Shown: positions 29,981 to 38,253 of the stretch, piece by piece
Numbering within the stretch: the stretch's first letter is position 1
How the letters are laid out: every line of letters begins with the position of its first letter
Assembly: GCA_016789725.1 (NCBI GenBank)
Contig: JAEUQN010000024.1
Coordinates: forward strand, 1-57,976
DNA length: 57,976 nucleotides
Origin: Blastocatellia bacterium
Lineage (GTDB): Bacteria > Acidobacteriota > Blastocatellia > RBC074
Direction of reading: 5' to 3'
Translations under genes and position numbers: made by a program
Notes under the pieces: model-generated
The model's input: the letters and a program-made list of their open reading frames with translations, nothing else
What the model was told of the DNA's origin: nothing
Databases searched by the model: none

Positions 29981-30730
29981 ATGAAAACCCTTGTCTTACT
30001 TCGTCACGGTGAAAGTGATTGGAACCGCGAAAATCGTTTCACGGGATGGACGGATGTTGACCTCAGTGAAAAAGGCGTGCAGGAAGGCATCGCCGCTGGG
30101 AAGCAAATGAAACAGGACGGCTATGTCTTTGATGTCGTCTTTACCTCAGTCCTCAAACGCGCAATTAAAACGATGAATCTGGCGCTGGAGCAAATGGATT
30201 TGCTGTGGCTTCCTGTTCACAAAAGCTGGCGCTTGAACGAGCGACATTACGGCGCGCTGCAAGGACTCAACAAAGCAGAAACCGCCGAACAGCACGGGAT
30301 GGAGCAAACGAACATCTGGCGGCGAAGCTACGATATTCCGCCGCCACCGCTGACGCCAGATGACGAACGCTATCCGGGTCACGATCCGCGCTATGCTTCC
30401 CTTTCTGCGGAAGAATTACCCCTGACGGAATGCCTGAAAGACACGGTCGAACGCTTCCTGCCCTATTGGCACGAAACGATTGCGCCCGTCGTGAAATCAG
30501 GGCAGCGCGTACTGATTGCAGCGCACGGCAACAGCCTGCGCGCGTTGGTCAAATATCTCGACAATGTTTCGGATGACGAGATCGTCGGGTTGAATATTCC
30601 GACGGGGATTCCGCTTGTGTATGAGCTTGACGACGATCTGAAACCGATTCGCCATTTCTATCTGGGCGATCCTGAAGCAATTAAGAAAGCGACCGAAGCA
30701 GTCGCCGGACAGTTGCAGAAAAAATCGTAA
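29981..30730 (+). CDS. gpmA: 2,3-bisphosphoglycerate-dependent phosphoglycerate mutase
   Basis: 249 residues, the normal GpmA length. It interconverts 3- and 2-phosphoglycerate in glycolysis. The catalytic phospho-His is in [12 protein letters not shown], followed by [14 protein letters not shown]. The family region [20 protein letters not shown] and the second active-site His in [15 protein letters not shown] are present. A strong site (aaaggag) lies 12 bases before the ATG. It follows the ECF gene by about 50 bases but is probably an independent housekeeping gene. Confidence 0.95.
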   Translation: MKTLVLLRHGESDWNRENRFTGWTDVDLSEKGVQEGIAAGKQMKQDGYVFDVVFTSVLKRAIKTMNLALEQMDLLWLPVHKSWRLNERHYGALQGLNKAETAEQHGMEQTNIWRRSYDIPPPPLTPDDERYPGHDPRYASLSAEELPLTECLKDTVERFLPYWHETIAPVVKSGQRVLIAAHGNSLRALVKYLDNVSDDEIVGLNIPTGIPLVYELDDDLKPIRHFYLGDPEAIKKATEAVAGQLQKKS

Positions 30731-30797
30731 CGCGAGCAATGCGTTTACCGTTAGAGCAATTTACCTTACAGGTATTCGGGCAAAGCATCTACCTTCA

Positions 30798-30860
30798 TTG
30801 ACACAGAAACATTAGAGCACCTACTTTCCTTTACAAGCAGTACGTCTGCCAAGGTATACT
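30798..30860 (+). promoter_or_regulatory. Promoter region of the kor operon (two candidates)
   Basis: A perfect -35 ttgaca (30798-30803) precedes tacttt (30822-30827, spacer 18). A second candidate is tttaca (30830-30835) with tatact (30855-30860, spacer 19). Both lie upstream of korA in a 160-base AT-richer gap. Seen by eye only. Confidence 0.4.
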
Positions 30861-30896
30861 TTGCCCTGTCCCCAATATCTTTGAATGGAGTTAGGA

Positions 30897-32756
30897 ATGT
30901 CAGATTTGGAAATAGAAAGTCCATCAACTCACCTGCCGCCTGAAGAAGTAGAAACAGTAACGATCCGATTTGCCGGTGATTCAGGCGATGGAATGCAAGT
31001 CACCGGGTCACAATTCACTGCTACATCAGCAATCATTGGCAATGACATCTCGACGCTACCCGATTTCCCTGCGGAAATTCGTGCGCCAGCGGGAAGCCTG
31101 CCCGGCGTTTCCGGCTATCAACTCAACTTCAGCAGCCGCGATATTCGCACGCCCGGTGATGAGCCAAACGTCCTAGTCGCAATGAATCCGGCGGCACTCA
31201 AAACCAACATTAAAGACTTAGAACCCGGCGGAATTCTGGTCGTCAACACGGATGAATTTGTCGCGGGCAATTTGAAAAAAGCCGGATACGCAACGAACCC
31301 ATTGGAAGACGGTTCACTCGCGGGCTATCGCCTTTTCAAGGTGGCAATTACATCGAACACGTTGAAGGCGCTGGAAGGCTCCGGGCTGCCCCACAAACAG
31401 GTGGAGCGTTGCAAAAACTTCTACTCGCTCGGCTTGATGTACTGGCTCTACGACCGCCCGATGGAACAGACCATCAAGTGGATTGATGAGAAGTTTGCCG
31501 TGCGGTCAGCAGAAATTGCGGAAGCCAACAAAGTCGCGCTCAAAGCGGGATTCAACTTCGCTGATACCACAGAGCTTTTCACCTCGCACTACCACGTTGC
31601 CAAAGCCAAAATCAAACCCGGCAAATACCGCAACATCATGGGCAACGAAGCAACGGCGCTCGGCTTTATCGCCGCTTCGCACCTGGCGGGTCGTCCATTG
31701 TTTTACGGCAGCTATCCGATCACGCCAGCCTCAGACATTTTGCACGAATTGTCAAAGCACAAGAATTTCGGCGTTCGCACGTTTCAGGCCGAAGACGAAA
31801 TTGCGGCGGTCGGTGCAGCCATCGGCGCTTCGTATGCTGGGCAAATCGGCCTGACAGGAACCAGCGGCCCCGGCGTCGCCTTGAAGTCTGAATTCATCAA
31901 CTTAGCGGTGATGACTGAATTGCCTCTTGTGATTGTTGATGTGCAACGCGGCGGCCCGTCCACCGGATTGCCAACCAAGACGGAACAGGCCGATTTGTTG
32001 CAATGTATGTATGGCCGCAATGGCGAATCCCCTGTCGCCATCGTCGCGCCCGCAACACCCGGCGATTGCTTCAATATGGCCATCGAAGCCGTGCGGATTG
32101 CTACCAAATACATGGTGCCAACGTTCTTCCTGTCGGATGGCTATTTGGCGAACGGTTCAGAGCCGTGGGAAATTCCGGCGATTGCCGACCTGCCCCAGAT
32201 TTCCATTAACTTCCGCACTGAAACGGAAGGATTCTTCCCGTATTCACGCGACGAAGAAACGCTCTCGCGTCCGTGGGCCATTCCCGGCACGCCGGGGTTA
32301 GAGCATCGCATTGGCGGCATTGAGAAACAGCACATCACAGGCAACGTGAACTACGACCCGGACAACCACGATTTCATGTGCCGTTTGCGGGCGGAAAAGG
32401 TCGAACGCATTGCCAACGATATTCCGCTGCTCGAAGTCTATGGCCAGCCAACAGGCAAAGTCCTGGTGCTTGGATGGGGCGGCACGCACGGCGCGATCAC
32501 GACCGCCGTTGAGCAATTACAAGAGCAAGGCCACGCCGTATCAAGCGCGCATCTGCGTTACTTGAACCCGTTCCCGAAAAACCTGGGCGAAGTGCTGAAA
32601 GGCTTTGAGACAGTCATTATCCCTGAATTGAATTTGGGGCAACTGTCCGTGATGGTGCGCGCCAAATATCTGGTAGACGCCGTCAGCTTCACGCAGGTCA
32701 AAGGCAAGCCGTTCAAGGTTTCCACGCTGGTGAACAAGATCAAAGAGTACCTATAG
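30897..32756 (+). CDS. korA: 2-oxoglutarate:ferredoxin oxidoreductase, fused gamma-alpha subunit
   Basis: 619 residues. The N-terminal ~190 residues are the gamma domain ([21 protein letters not shown]). The rest is the alpha (pyrimidine-binding and C-terminal) part, with [32 protein letters not shown] in family form, [19 protein letters not shown] and [11 protein letters not shown]. With KorB it oxidatively decarboxylates 2-oxoglutarate (possibly other 2-oxoacids) to acyl-CoA, reducing ferredoxin. ATG 30897 has ggag six bases upstream. No ferredoxin or delta subunit is fused or adjacent, so electrons must pass to a ferredoxin encoded elsewhere. Confidence 0.93.
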   Translation: MSDLEIESPSTHLPPEEVETVTIRFAGDSGDGMQVTGSQFTATSAIIGNDISTLPDFPAEIRAPAGSLPGVSGYQLNFSSRDIRTPGDEPNVLVAMNPAALKTNIKDLEPGGILVVNTDEFVAGNLKKAGYATNPLEDGSLAGYRLFKVAITSNTLKALEGSGLPHKQVERCKNFYSLGLMYWLYDRPMEQTIKWIDEKFAVRSAEIAEANKVALKAGFNFADTTELFTSHYHVAKAKIKPGKYRNIMGNEATALGFIAASHLAGRPLFYGSYPITPASDILHELSKHKNFGVRTFQAEDEIAAVGAAIGASYAGQIGLTGTSGPGVALKSEFINLAVMTELPLVIVDVQRGGPSTGLPTKTEQADLLQCMYGRNGESPVAIVAPATPGDCFNMAIEAVRIATKYMVPTFFLSDGYLANGSEPWEIPAIADLPQISINFRTETEGFFPYSRDEETLSRPWAIPGTPGLEHRIGGIEKQHITGNVNYDPDNHDFMCRLRAEKVERIANDIPLLEVYGQPTGKVLVLGWGGTHGAITTAVEQLQEQGHAVSSAHLRYLNPFPKNLGEVLKGFETVIIPELNLGQLSVMVRAKYLVDAVSFTQVKGKPFKVSTLVNKIKEYL

Positions 32757-32769
32757 ATTCCAAAATTTT

Positions 32770-33825
32770 ATGAGTGAAAACGGACATACAACCAATGGCG
32801 CGGTCAAATTAACGCGCAAGGATTTCACTTCTGATCAGGAAGTGCGATGGTGCCCTGGCTGCGGGGATTATTCAATTCTCGCGCAGGTGCAACGACTGAT
32901 GCCGGAACTCGGCATTCCCAAAGAAAAGATCGTGTTCATTTCGGGTATTGGCTGTTCCAGCCGCTTTCCGTATTACATGAACACATACGGTTTCCACACG
33001 ATTCACGGACGCGCTCCGGCCATTGCTTCGGGCGTGAAGATTGCGAATCCTGATTTGCAGGTGTGGGTCGTGACGGGTGATGGTGATGCACTTTCGATTG
33101 GTGGCAACCATTTTATGCACGCGCTCCGGCGCAATTTCGATTTGAAGATTTTGCTCTTCAACAATCGGATTTATGGCTTGACCAAGGGGCAATATTCGCC
33201 AACCTCCGAGTTCGGCAAGATCAACAAATCGGCTCCGATGGGCGTGATTGATCAGCCGATCAATCCGTTGTACCTGGCGTTTGCCTCGCGCGCGACGTTT
33301 GTGGCACGTTCGATTGACATTGATCCGAAGCATTTGGCAGCGACGCTTGAACGCGCAGCAGCACACAAAGGCTCAGCGTTCGTCGAAATCTATCAGAACT
33401 GCAACATCTTCAACGATGGCGCATTCAAAGGGTTTGCCGAACGCGAAGTGCGCGAAGACCGCGTGATTCAAATCGAACACGGCAAGCCGCTGATTTTCGG
33501 TAAAGAGAAAAACAAAGGCATCCGCCTGAACGGCCTTAAGCCTGAAGTCGTCACAATCGGCGAAAACGGCATTACCGAAAGTGATTTGCTGGTACACGAT
33601 GAACATTCGCCTGATCCGTTGCTAGGCTTTATTTTAGGGCGGATGGAGTTTCCTGAATTTCCGGTGCCGATGGGCGTCTTCCGTTCGATTGAACGTCCGT
33701 CGTATGAAAATTTGCTGACAGAGCAAGTGGATCGTGCCGTAGCCAATAAAGGCGCGGGCAATCTGGAAAAGCTGCTGCACAGCGGTGAAACCTGGGTCAT
33801 CGGTGACGATGGCGAACACGCATAA
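32770..33825 (+). CDS. korB: 2-oxoglutarate:ferredoxin oxidoreductase beta subunit
   Basis: 351 residues, 13 bases after korA. Thiamine diphosphate-binding subunit: VRWCPGCGDYSILAQVQ (Cys pair of the 4Fe-4S cluster), GIGCSSRFPYYMNTYGFHTIHGRAPAIA, WVVTGDGDALSIGGNHFMHALRR (TPP/Mg motif) and LLFNNRIYGLTKGQYSPTS. Family members have four cluster cysteines; the fourth is plausibly in IYQNCNIFND. No ribosome-binding site is obvious, so translation may be coupled to korA. Confidence 0.94.
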   Translation: MSENGHTTNGAVKLTRKDFTSDQEVRWCPGCGDYSILAQVQRLMPELGIPKEKIVFISGIGCSSRFPYYMNTYGFHTIHGRAPAIASGVKIANPDLQVWVVTGDGDALSIGGNHFMHALRRNFDLKILLFNNRIYGLTKGQYSPTSEFGKINKSAPMGVIDQPINPLYLAFASRATFVARSIDIDPKHLAATLERAAAHKGSAFVEIYQNCNIFNDGAFKGFAEREVREDRVIQIEHGKPLIFGKEKNKGIRLNGLKPEVVTIGENGITESDLLVHDEHSPDPLLGFILGRMEFPEFPVPMGVFRSIERPSYENLLTEQVDRAVANKGAGNLEKLLHSGETWVIGDDGEHA

Positions 33826-33830
33826 CAGGA

Positions 33831-33977
33831 GAAATCAAAAGGCAAAAGGCAAATATCAAAAGGCAAAAGGTCGGAAGATGATTTTTGTTTTATTCAGATG
33901 AATAAAGAAAAAAGAAAGTGCCGACCTTTTGCCTTTTGCCGTCAGTTGCGACTGTTTGAGATTTGCCTTTTGATTTC
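33831..33977. repeat. Nested inverted repeats after korB
   Basis: The outer arms gaaatcaaaaggcaaa (33831-33846) and tttgccttttgatttc (33962-33977), and the inner 18-base arms (33857-33874 and 33921-33938), are all exact reverse complements. The unit caaaaggcaaaagg is repeated. The structure fills the gap between korB and the flavoprotein gene and may reduce read-through or be a dispersed repeat. Confidence 0.65.
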
Positions 33978-34000
33978 CTCTTTCTAACCAACCCAACACA

Positions 34001-35362
34001 ATGAGCGACACGGTAACGCGTAGTGGACATTTGGTCGTAGTCATCGGCGCAGGGCCAGCCGGTATTTATGGCTCGCGTAAGTTGACAGAGGCCGGACATG
34101 AAGTAGTTCTGCTGAATCGGGACATCAAACCCGGCGGCCTCGCAGAATACGGAATTTACTTCAACAAGTATCGGATGAAAGAAGGCATCCGCGCTCAGTT
34201 CCGCAAAATCCTCGCAGACCCGCATATTCACTATCTCGGACACGTTCACATTGGACAGGCAGCGGAACTTTCGCTCGAAGAACTCCGCGCCATTGTACAG
34301 CCCTCCGCCATTGTTGTCGCGGCAGGCGCACAAGGAACGAAATTTCTGGGAATTCCTAACGAACAGCTTCCCGGCGTCTATCACGCCAAAGATTTGGTTT
34401 ACCACTACAACGAATTGCCACCGTTCAGCCAACAACATTTTCGCATCGGTCAGCGCGTCGCCATCATCGGCATTGGCAATGTGATGGTAGACATCGCGCA
34501 TTGGCTGGTTCACGAAAAGAAAGTCGCCGAAGTCATCGCCGTGGCACGTCGCGGCCCCTGCCAACGCGCTTACACCGATCAGGAAATCAAATCCATCGCG
34601 GCAAATATTGACACTGACGATTTGCACGCAGAACTCGAACGGGTGCGGTTACGCATTGGTGCTGATGGCGAGAATATGGAAGTGATCTGTCAGGCGATGA
34701 CCAAATATATTCACGAAGCAAGCAAGGACGGAGCCAGTCCAACGAAGGTCAAATTCCGTTTCTTGTCCTCGCCCGTTGAAATACTCCACGATGCCGACGG
34801 GCATCCGCGCGCGTTGCGGGTGGAAGACACTGAACTTGTTCCCAAAGGCGATGATTTCAGTGCGCATGGGTTAGGAACATTTACGGACATCGAAGCCGAC
34901 ACCATTGTTTTTGCGGTCGGTGACAGCGTGGATTTCAGCCTTGGTCTGCCGTGCGGCAAAGGCGGATTTGCAACCAATCCCAACCCTGATGCAGACCATC
35001 CGGGCGCAGAATCCTATCAGGTCTTCGATCCTGAATCAGGGCAAGTGATGCCGGGGACGTTTGTCATCGGCTGGTCGCGGCAGGCTTCCGATGGGTTGGT
35101 CGGCAAAGCGCGGCAGGACGGCGAGCGGGGTGTGGCGGTAGTCAATCGTTATTTAGAAACGGTGGCGAAAGATTCAGAGGAAACCGCTGAGACAAAACTG
35201 GCAAGGCTGTCCGAAGCCCTGCAAACACGGGGTGTGCGCGCTGTCACCTACGCAGACGTTCAGCAGCTCGAAGCGATTGAAAAACAGATTGCGGAGCAAC
35301 GCAGAATCGAATATTTCCGCTTCGCTACCAACGAAGAAATGTTTGCGCGATTATCGGTGTAG
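34001..35362 (+). CDS. Ferredoxin-NADP reductase-like FAD flavoprotein (adrenodoxin reductase/FprA type)
   Basis: 453 residues. FAD motif VVVIGAGPAGIYGSRKLTEAGHEV, then GGLAEYGIYFNKYRMK as in the GltD/adrenodoxin reductase superfamily. A second Rossmann motif for NADP(H) is VAIIGIGNVMVDIAHWLV, and the C-terminal FAD contact is FVIGWSRQASDGLVGKARQDG. No iron-sulfur cysteines are seen, unlike GltD-type proteins, so electrons would come from a separate ferredoxin. Between korAB and pnt it fits a role in passing electrons from 2-oxoglutarate-derived ferredoxin to NADP. No clear ribosome-binding site. Confidence 0.83.
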   Translation: MSDTVTRSGHLVVVIGAGPAGIYGSRKLTEAGHEVVLLNRDIKPGGLAEYGIYFNKYRMKEGIRAQFRKILADPHIHYLGHVHIGQAAELSLEELRAIVQPSAIVVAAGAQGTKFLGIPNEQLPGVYHAKDLVYHYNELPPFSQQHFRIGQRVAIIGIGNVMVDIAHWLVHEKKVAEVIAVARRGPCQRAYTDQEIKSIAANIDTDDLHAELERVRLRIGADGENMEVICQAMTKYIHEASKDGASPTKVKFRFLSSPVEILHDADGHPRALRVEDTELVPKGDDFSAHGLGTFTDIEADTIVFAVGDSVDFSLGLPCGKGGFATNPNPDADHPGAESYQVFDPESGQVMPGTFVIGWSRQASDGLVGKARQDGERGVAVVNRYLETVAKDSEETAETKLARLSEALQTRGVRAVTYADVQQLEAIEKQIAEQRRIEYFRFATNEEMFARLSV

Positions 35363-35434
35363 GATGGGCGGTTCGCCTATCCACAGAAAATTAAAATAAC
35401 GCCACAAGACAGACGAGCCGTCTGCCCTATATTT

Positions 35435-36574
35435 ATGCAGATTACCGTACTCAAAGAAACGCAACCTGACGAATCCCGTGTCGCCTTAATTCCCGAATCC
35501 GTCAAAAAACTTATCGGCCTGAAAGCTGCTGTTGCGGTTGAAAGCAATGCAGGCCAAAACGCAGGCGCAAGCGATGCCGATTATGAAGCCGCAGGCGCAA
35601 GCGTCTCAGCAGATCGCGCCGCCCTGCTCGCCTCAACCGACGTGTTGGTCGCCATCAACCGCCCAACCACCGACGACCTTGCCCACTTGAAAAAAGGCGC
35701 AGTCGTCATCGGTTTTCTGCGCCCGCTGGATGAGCCAGAAGCACTCCGACCAATGCTGGAGCAAGGATTGACCGCGTTTTCCGTCGAACTGATTCCCCGC
35801 ACCACGCGCGCACAGGCAATGGATGCGCTGTCTTCGATGGCGACCATCGTCGGCTACAAAGCGGTCTTGCTCGCGGCGGATCGTGTGCCGCGAATGTTCC
35901 CGATGCTCACGACTGCCGCCGGCACGGTGCCACCTGCAAAAGTTTTAGTGTTAGGCGCGGGCGTCGCAGGCTTACAGGCGATTGCAACCGCGCGGCGATT
36001 AGGCGCAGTCGTCGAAGGCTTCGATGTACGCGCCGCAGCCGGTGAGGCTGTCCGTTCACTCGGCGCAAAATTTCTGGAAATAGATCTGGGCGGTCAATCC
36101 GCCGAAGGCGCAGGCGGCTATGCCAAAGAAGTGACCGAAGAGGTGATGGATCGCAGCCGCGAGTTGATCGCCAAACAAGCCAAACAAACTGATTGCATCA
36201 TTACGTCGGCAGCCATCCCCGGCAGGAAAGCGCCGATTCTGATTACCGAAGAAGCTGTCCACAATATGAAACGCGGCTCCGTCATCGTAGATTTGTCAGG
36301 CGCAACGGGCGGCAACTGCGTCTTGAGTCAACCCGGTGCAACAATTGATGTGAATGGCGTGACGATCATGTGTCCGTTGAATCTGGCAGCAACTGTGCCC
36401 GTGCATGCCAGCCAGTTGTATTCGCGCAACGTGACGGCATTTTTGAGTCCGATGATTAAAGAAGGCGAACTGAGTTTGGATTTCAATGATGACATCGTCG
36501 CGCCGAGTTGCGCGGTACATCAGGGCGAAGCAAAGCACCCACGTTTGCAAGCAGTATTGGCGGCGAAATCGTAG
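35435..36574 (+). CDS. pntAA: Proton-translocating NAD(P) transhydrogenase subunit alpha part 1
   Basis: 379 residues of the NAD(H)-binding domain I of the three-subunit transhydrogenase. Motifs: VLKETQPDESRVALIPESVKKL at the start, PRTTRAQAMDALSSMATI, VLVLGAGVAGLQAIATARRLGA (NAD-binding), DVRAAAGEAVRSLGAKF, ITSAAIPGRKAPILITEE and SVIVDLSGATGGNC. It exchanges hydride between NAD(H) and NADP(H) with PntAB and PntB in the membrane. Its last ~145 bases occur again at 37245-37391, and 1.3 kb of unrelated genes separate it from pntAB, where the two are normally adjacent. Confidence 0.95.
   Translation: MQITVLKETQPDESRVALIPESVKKLIGLKAAVAVESNAGQNAGASDADYEAAGASVSADRAALLASTDVLVAINRPTTDDLAHLKKGAVVIGFLRPLDEPEALRPMLEQGLTAFSVELIPRTTRAQAMDALSSMATIVGYKAVLLAADRVPRMFPMLTTAAGTVPPAKVLVLGAGVAGLQAIATARRLGAVVEGFDVRAAAGEAVRSLGAKFLEIDLGGQSAEGAGGYAKEVTEEVMDRSRELIAKQAKQTDCIITSAAIPGRKAPILITEEAVHNMKRGSVIVDLSGATGGNCVLSQPGATIDVNGVTIMCPLNLAATVPVHASQLYSRNVTAFLSPMIKEGELSLDFNDDIVAPSCAVHQGEAKHPRLQAVLAAKS
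36431..36574 (+). repeat. Direct repeat, copy 1 (3' end of pntAA)
   Basis: These 144 bases encode the last 48 codons of pntAA (including the stop) and recur at 37245-37391 region with about 11 mismatches by eye, mostly synonymous. The two copies flank the small-protein/retropepsin pair. Confidence 0.9.
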
Positions 36575-36626
36575 TTAGCTGACAGTATATCTGCGTGCTA
36601 AACTCGAACGGAAAGAGAGGTAAGTC

Positions 36627-36845
36627 ATGAGCGTAACTACGTATGAAGCTATCGTAGAAAATGGACAGATCAAATTACTTCAGTTGCTACAACTGCCGGA
36701 AAAAACGAAAGTTTACGTGGTCGTGCCAGACGTCGAGATACCATCGCCCATCAAGATTGGTAGCCCGCGCTTAAGGCATCCAGAGCAGTTGATTCACTTT
36801 GTCAAAGAGGTCATTGAGGAACCGGAAGATGCCAGCTTACGATAG
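36627..36845 (+). CDS. Small AF2212/DUF104-like protein, partner of the retropepsin gene
   Basis: 72 residues. The start, TYEAIVENGQIKLLQ, followed by LPEKTKVYVVVPD, matches the beta-hairpin pattern of AF2212/PG0164-type small proteins (YEAIVENG...LPEGTKV), often annotated as antitoxin-like. The C-terminus is a charged helix (HPEQLIHFVKEVIEE). agagagg is 6 bases before the ATG. It overlaps the protease gene by 17 bases, so the two are translationally coupled. An antitoxin role is only suggested by family naming; the partner here looks like a protease, not a PIN toxin. Confidence 0.7.
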   Translation: MSVTTYEAIVENGQIKLLQLLQLPEKTKVYVVVPDVEIPSPIKIGSPRLRHPEQLIHFVKEVIEEPEDASLR

Positions 36846-37206
36846 CAGCCTTTTTACGCCTCCCGCACCTGTGGCACGAGTGACATTACGAAACCCAAAC
36901 ACGGGCGTGACGTTGGCCGATATTCCAATGCTCATTGATTCCGGCGCAGACGTAACGCTGTTGCCACAGTCTTCAGTCGAATTTCTCGGTATTGTGACGG
37001 AGGCAAACACCGCTTACGAATTAACAGGCTTTGATGGCAACCAGAGTTCGGCGTTGGCAGTGCGCGCGGACTTGCTCTTTGAGCGCAAAACCTTCAAAGG
37101 CCAGTTTCTGCTCATCAATCAGGAAGTGGGATATATCGGGCGCGACATCTTGAATCATCTCTCCTTATTACTGGATGGTCCTGGCGGGCATTGGGAAACG
37201 CGTTAG
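36829..37206 (+). CDS. Retropepsin-like (clan AA) aspartic protease
   Basis: 125 residues. The single catalytic loop is MLIDSGADVTLLP (family DTGA/DSGA), and the second family motif is IGRDILNHLSLLLDGP. The length fits a one-domain retropepsin that must dimerise to be active. ATG 36829 overlaps the upstream small gene; an in-frame ATG 30 bases earlier is less likely. No signal peptide. Such small protease plus small-partner pairs are scattered in cyanobacteria and other phyla with unknown role. Here the pair sits between two copies of the pntAA 3' end. Confidence 0.82.
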   Translation: MPAYDSSLFTPPAPVARVTLRNPNTGVTLADIPMLIDSGADVTLLPQSSVEFLGIVTEANTAYELTGFDGNQSSALAVRADLLFERKTFKGQFLLINQEVGYIGRDILNHLSLLLDGPGGHWETR

Positions 37207-37225
37207 ATTTCCAATGCCCGCGATT

Positions 37226-37391
37226 CCCGTGCAGGCATTCGCGCCCCGTAACGGCGTTTTTGAGTCCGATGATTAAAGAAGGCGAACTGAGTTTGGATTT
37301 CAATGATGACATCGTCGCGCCGAGTTGCGCGCTGCATCAGGGCGAAGCAAAGCATCCGCGCTTGCAAGCAGCGTTGGCGGCGAAATTGTAA
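37226..37391 (+). pseudogene. Second, truncated and frameshifted copy of the pntAA 3' end
   Basis: From 37245 the sequence repeats the last 48 codons of pntAA (VTAFLSPMIKEGELSLDF... to AALAAKL-stop) with about 11 nucleotide differences. Homology extends back to cccgtgca at 37226, but with about 11 bases missing relative to pntAA (tgccagccagttgtattcgcgc against ggcattcgcgc), which shifts the frame. There is no start codon with a ribosome-binding site. It is a remnant left when the protease pair was inserted or duplicated, or the ancestral end of pntAA. Confidence 0.85.
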
Positions 37392-37418
37392 GGAAGAAGG
37401 CAAGAAGGCGCTACAAAA

Positions 37419-37886
37419 ATGGACGAAGGCGAGCTTTCGAGTTTACTAAAAAAGTTTTTTGAAATGGTTAGGGATTTTCAAAACCAAGCAGCGACTGCCA
37501 ATGATTTACTGCGAACCTACCTACATCTTGAGAATCCCATGTATTGGCGTCAAGGCAAAGTTCTACAAACGGGAAAGTGCGGCCCCAATAATTCCATCCG
37601 ATATTTTTATCACGGCAGTGGTTGTCGGGTGGAAACAAAACATCTTTTGATTGATTGGGATTATGGATTTGATGGACGAACTGATGGCTTCGATTTATGG
37701 CGACTACGATGCTTTGCCAAAAATTGGGCCAATAAATATCCAGAGTTTAGTGACAACGACTTACTGAAAATAGTTTTTCAAGAAGTCCAAAATAAAAGGC
37801 TAGTACACCAACCATTTTTGTCGAAACAAGATGATCTATTTTACTTGGATGAGACTCAGGCTGAACCTGACCTGAAAGATAAATAA
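37419..37886 (+). CDS. DUF6896-like protein of unknown function
   Basis: 155 residues, cytoplasmic, with GSGCRVETKHLLIDWDYGFDG and TDGFDLWRLRCFAKN as its most conserved-looking parts; from memory this resembles DUF6896. That family is sometimes found near toxin/immunity genes, but no toxin is seen here. The gene is visibly richer in A and T than the flanking pnt genes and uses AAA, TTT and TTA often, which suggests transfer. It lies between the pntAA remnant and pntAB. The ribosome-binding site is weak. Confidence 0.6.
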   Translation: MDEGELSSLLKKFFEMVRDFQNQAATANDLLRTYLHLENPMYWRQGKVLQTGKCGPNNSIRYFYHGSGCRVETKHLLIDWDYGFDGRTDGFDLWRLRCFAKNWANKYPEFSDNDLLKIVFQEVQNKRLVHQPFLSKQDDLFYLDETQAEPDLKDK

Positions 37887-37914
37887 GTTACTGGTTTGAC
37901 CAAAGGATTTGGAC

Positions 37915-38253
37915 ATGAAAACCGACATCTTAATTTCTTCTTTGTACGTTTTCGCCCTCGCCGCGTTTCTCGGCTATCAAATTATTTCGCGCGTTCCGCC
38001 TTTATTGCACACACCATTGATGGCGGCAACGAATGCGATTTCGGGCATTTCATTAGTCGGCTCGCTCGTCACTGCCGGAGCTGAGCACAGCACGCTGAGC
38101 ACGATTCTGGGCGTCATCGCTGTGATCGCGGCGACAATCAATGTGGTCGGTGGATTTACGATCACGGAACGCATGCTCAAGATGTTTCAGGACAAATTGC
38201 CGAGTGATTCCCCAAAAGATTCCAAAGACAAGAAGGAGGAGAAACACTCTTAA
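37915..38253 (+). CDS. pntAB: NAD(P) transhydrogenase subunit alpha part 2
   Basis: 112 residues with three membrane helices (about 5-22, 38-55 and 62-82), including HTPLMAATNAISGISLVGSL, the family signature, and VVGGFTITERMLKMF. It forms part of the proton channel domain of the transhydrogenase. The C-terminal tail is Lys/Asp-rich. ATG 37915 has aaagga about 7 bases upstream. Its stop overlaps the pntB start by one base (TAATG). Confidence 0.94.
   Translation: MKTDILISSLYVFALAAFLGYQIISRVPPLLHTPLMAATNAISGISLVGSLVTAGAEHSTLSTILGVIAVIAATINVVGGFTITERMLKMFQDKLPSDSPKDSKDKKEEKHS

Noticed and set aside
33890..34627. Minus-strand open frame (245 codons) opposite the flavoprotein gene
   Set aside because: It overlaps the FAD motif of the plus-strand gene and shows no family features.
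37191..37391. A separate 66-codon gene containing the pntAA-like tail
   Set aside because: Its first 19 codons come from the end of the protease gene in another frame, and there is no ribosome-binding site; better seen as a gene remnant.
36575..37914. Insertion sequence or integron cassette
   Set aside because: No transposase, integrase, terminal inverted repeats or attC-like structure was found; only the duplicated pntAA end marks the borders.
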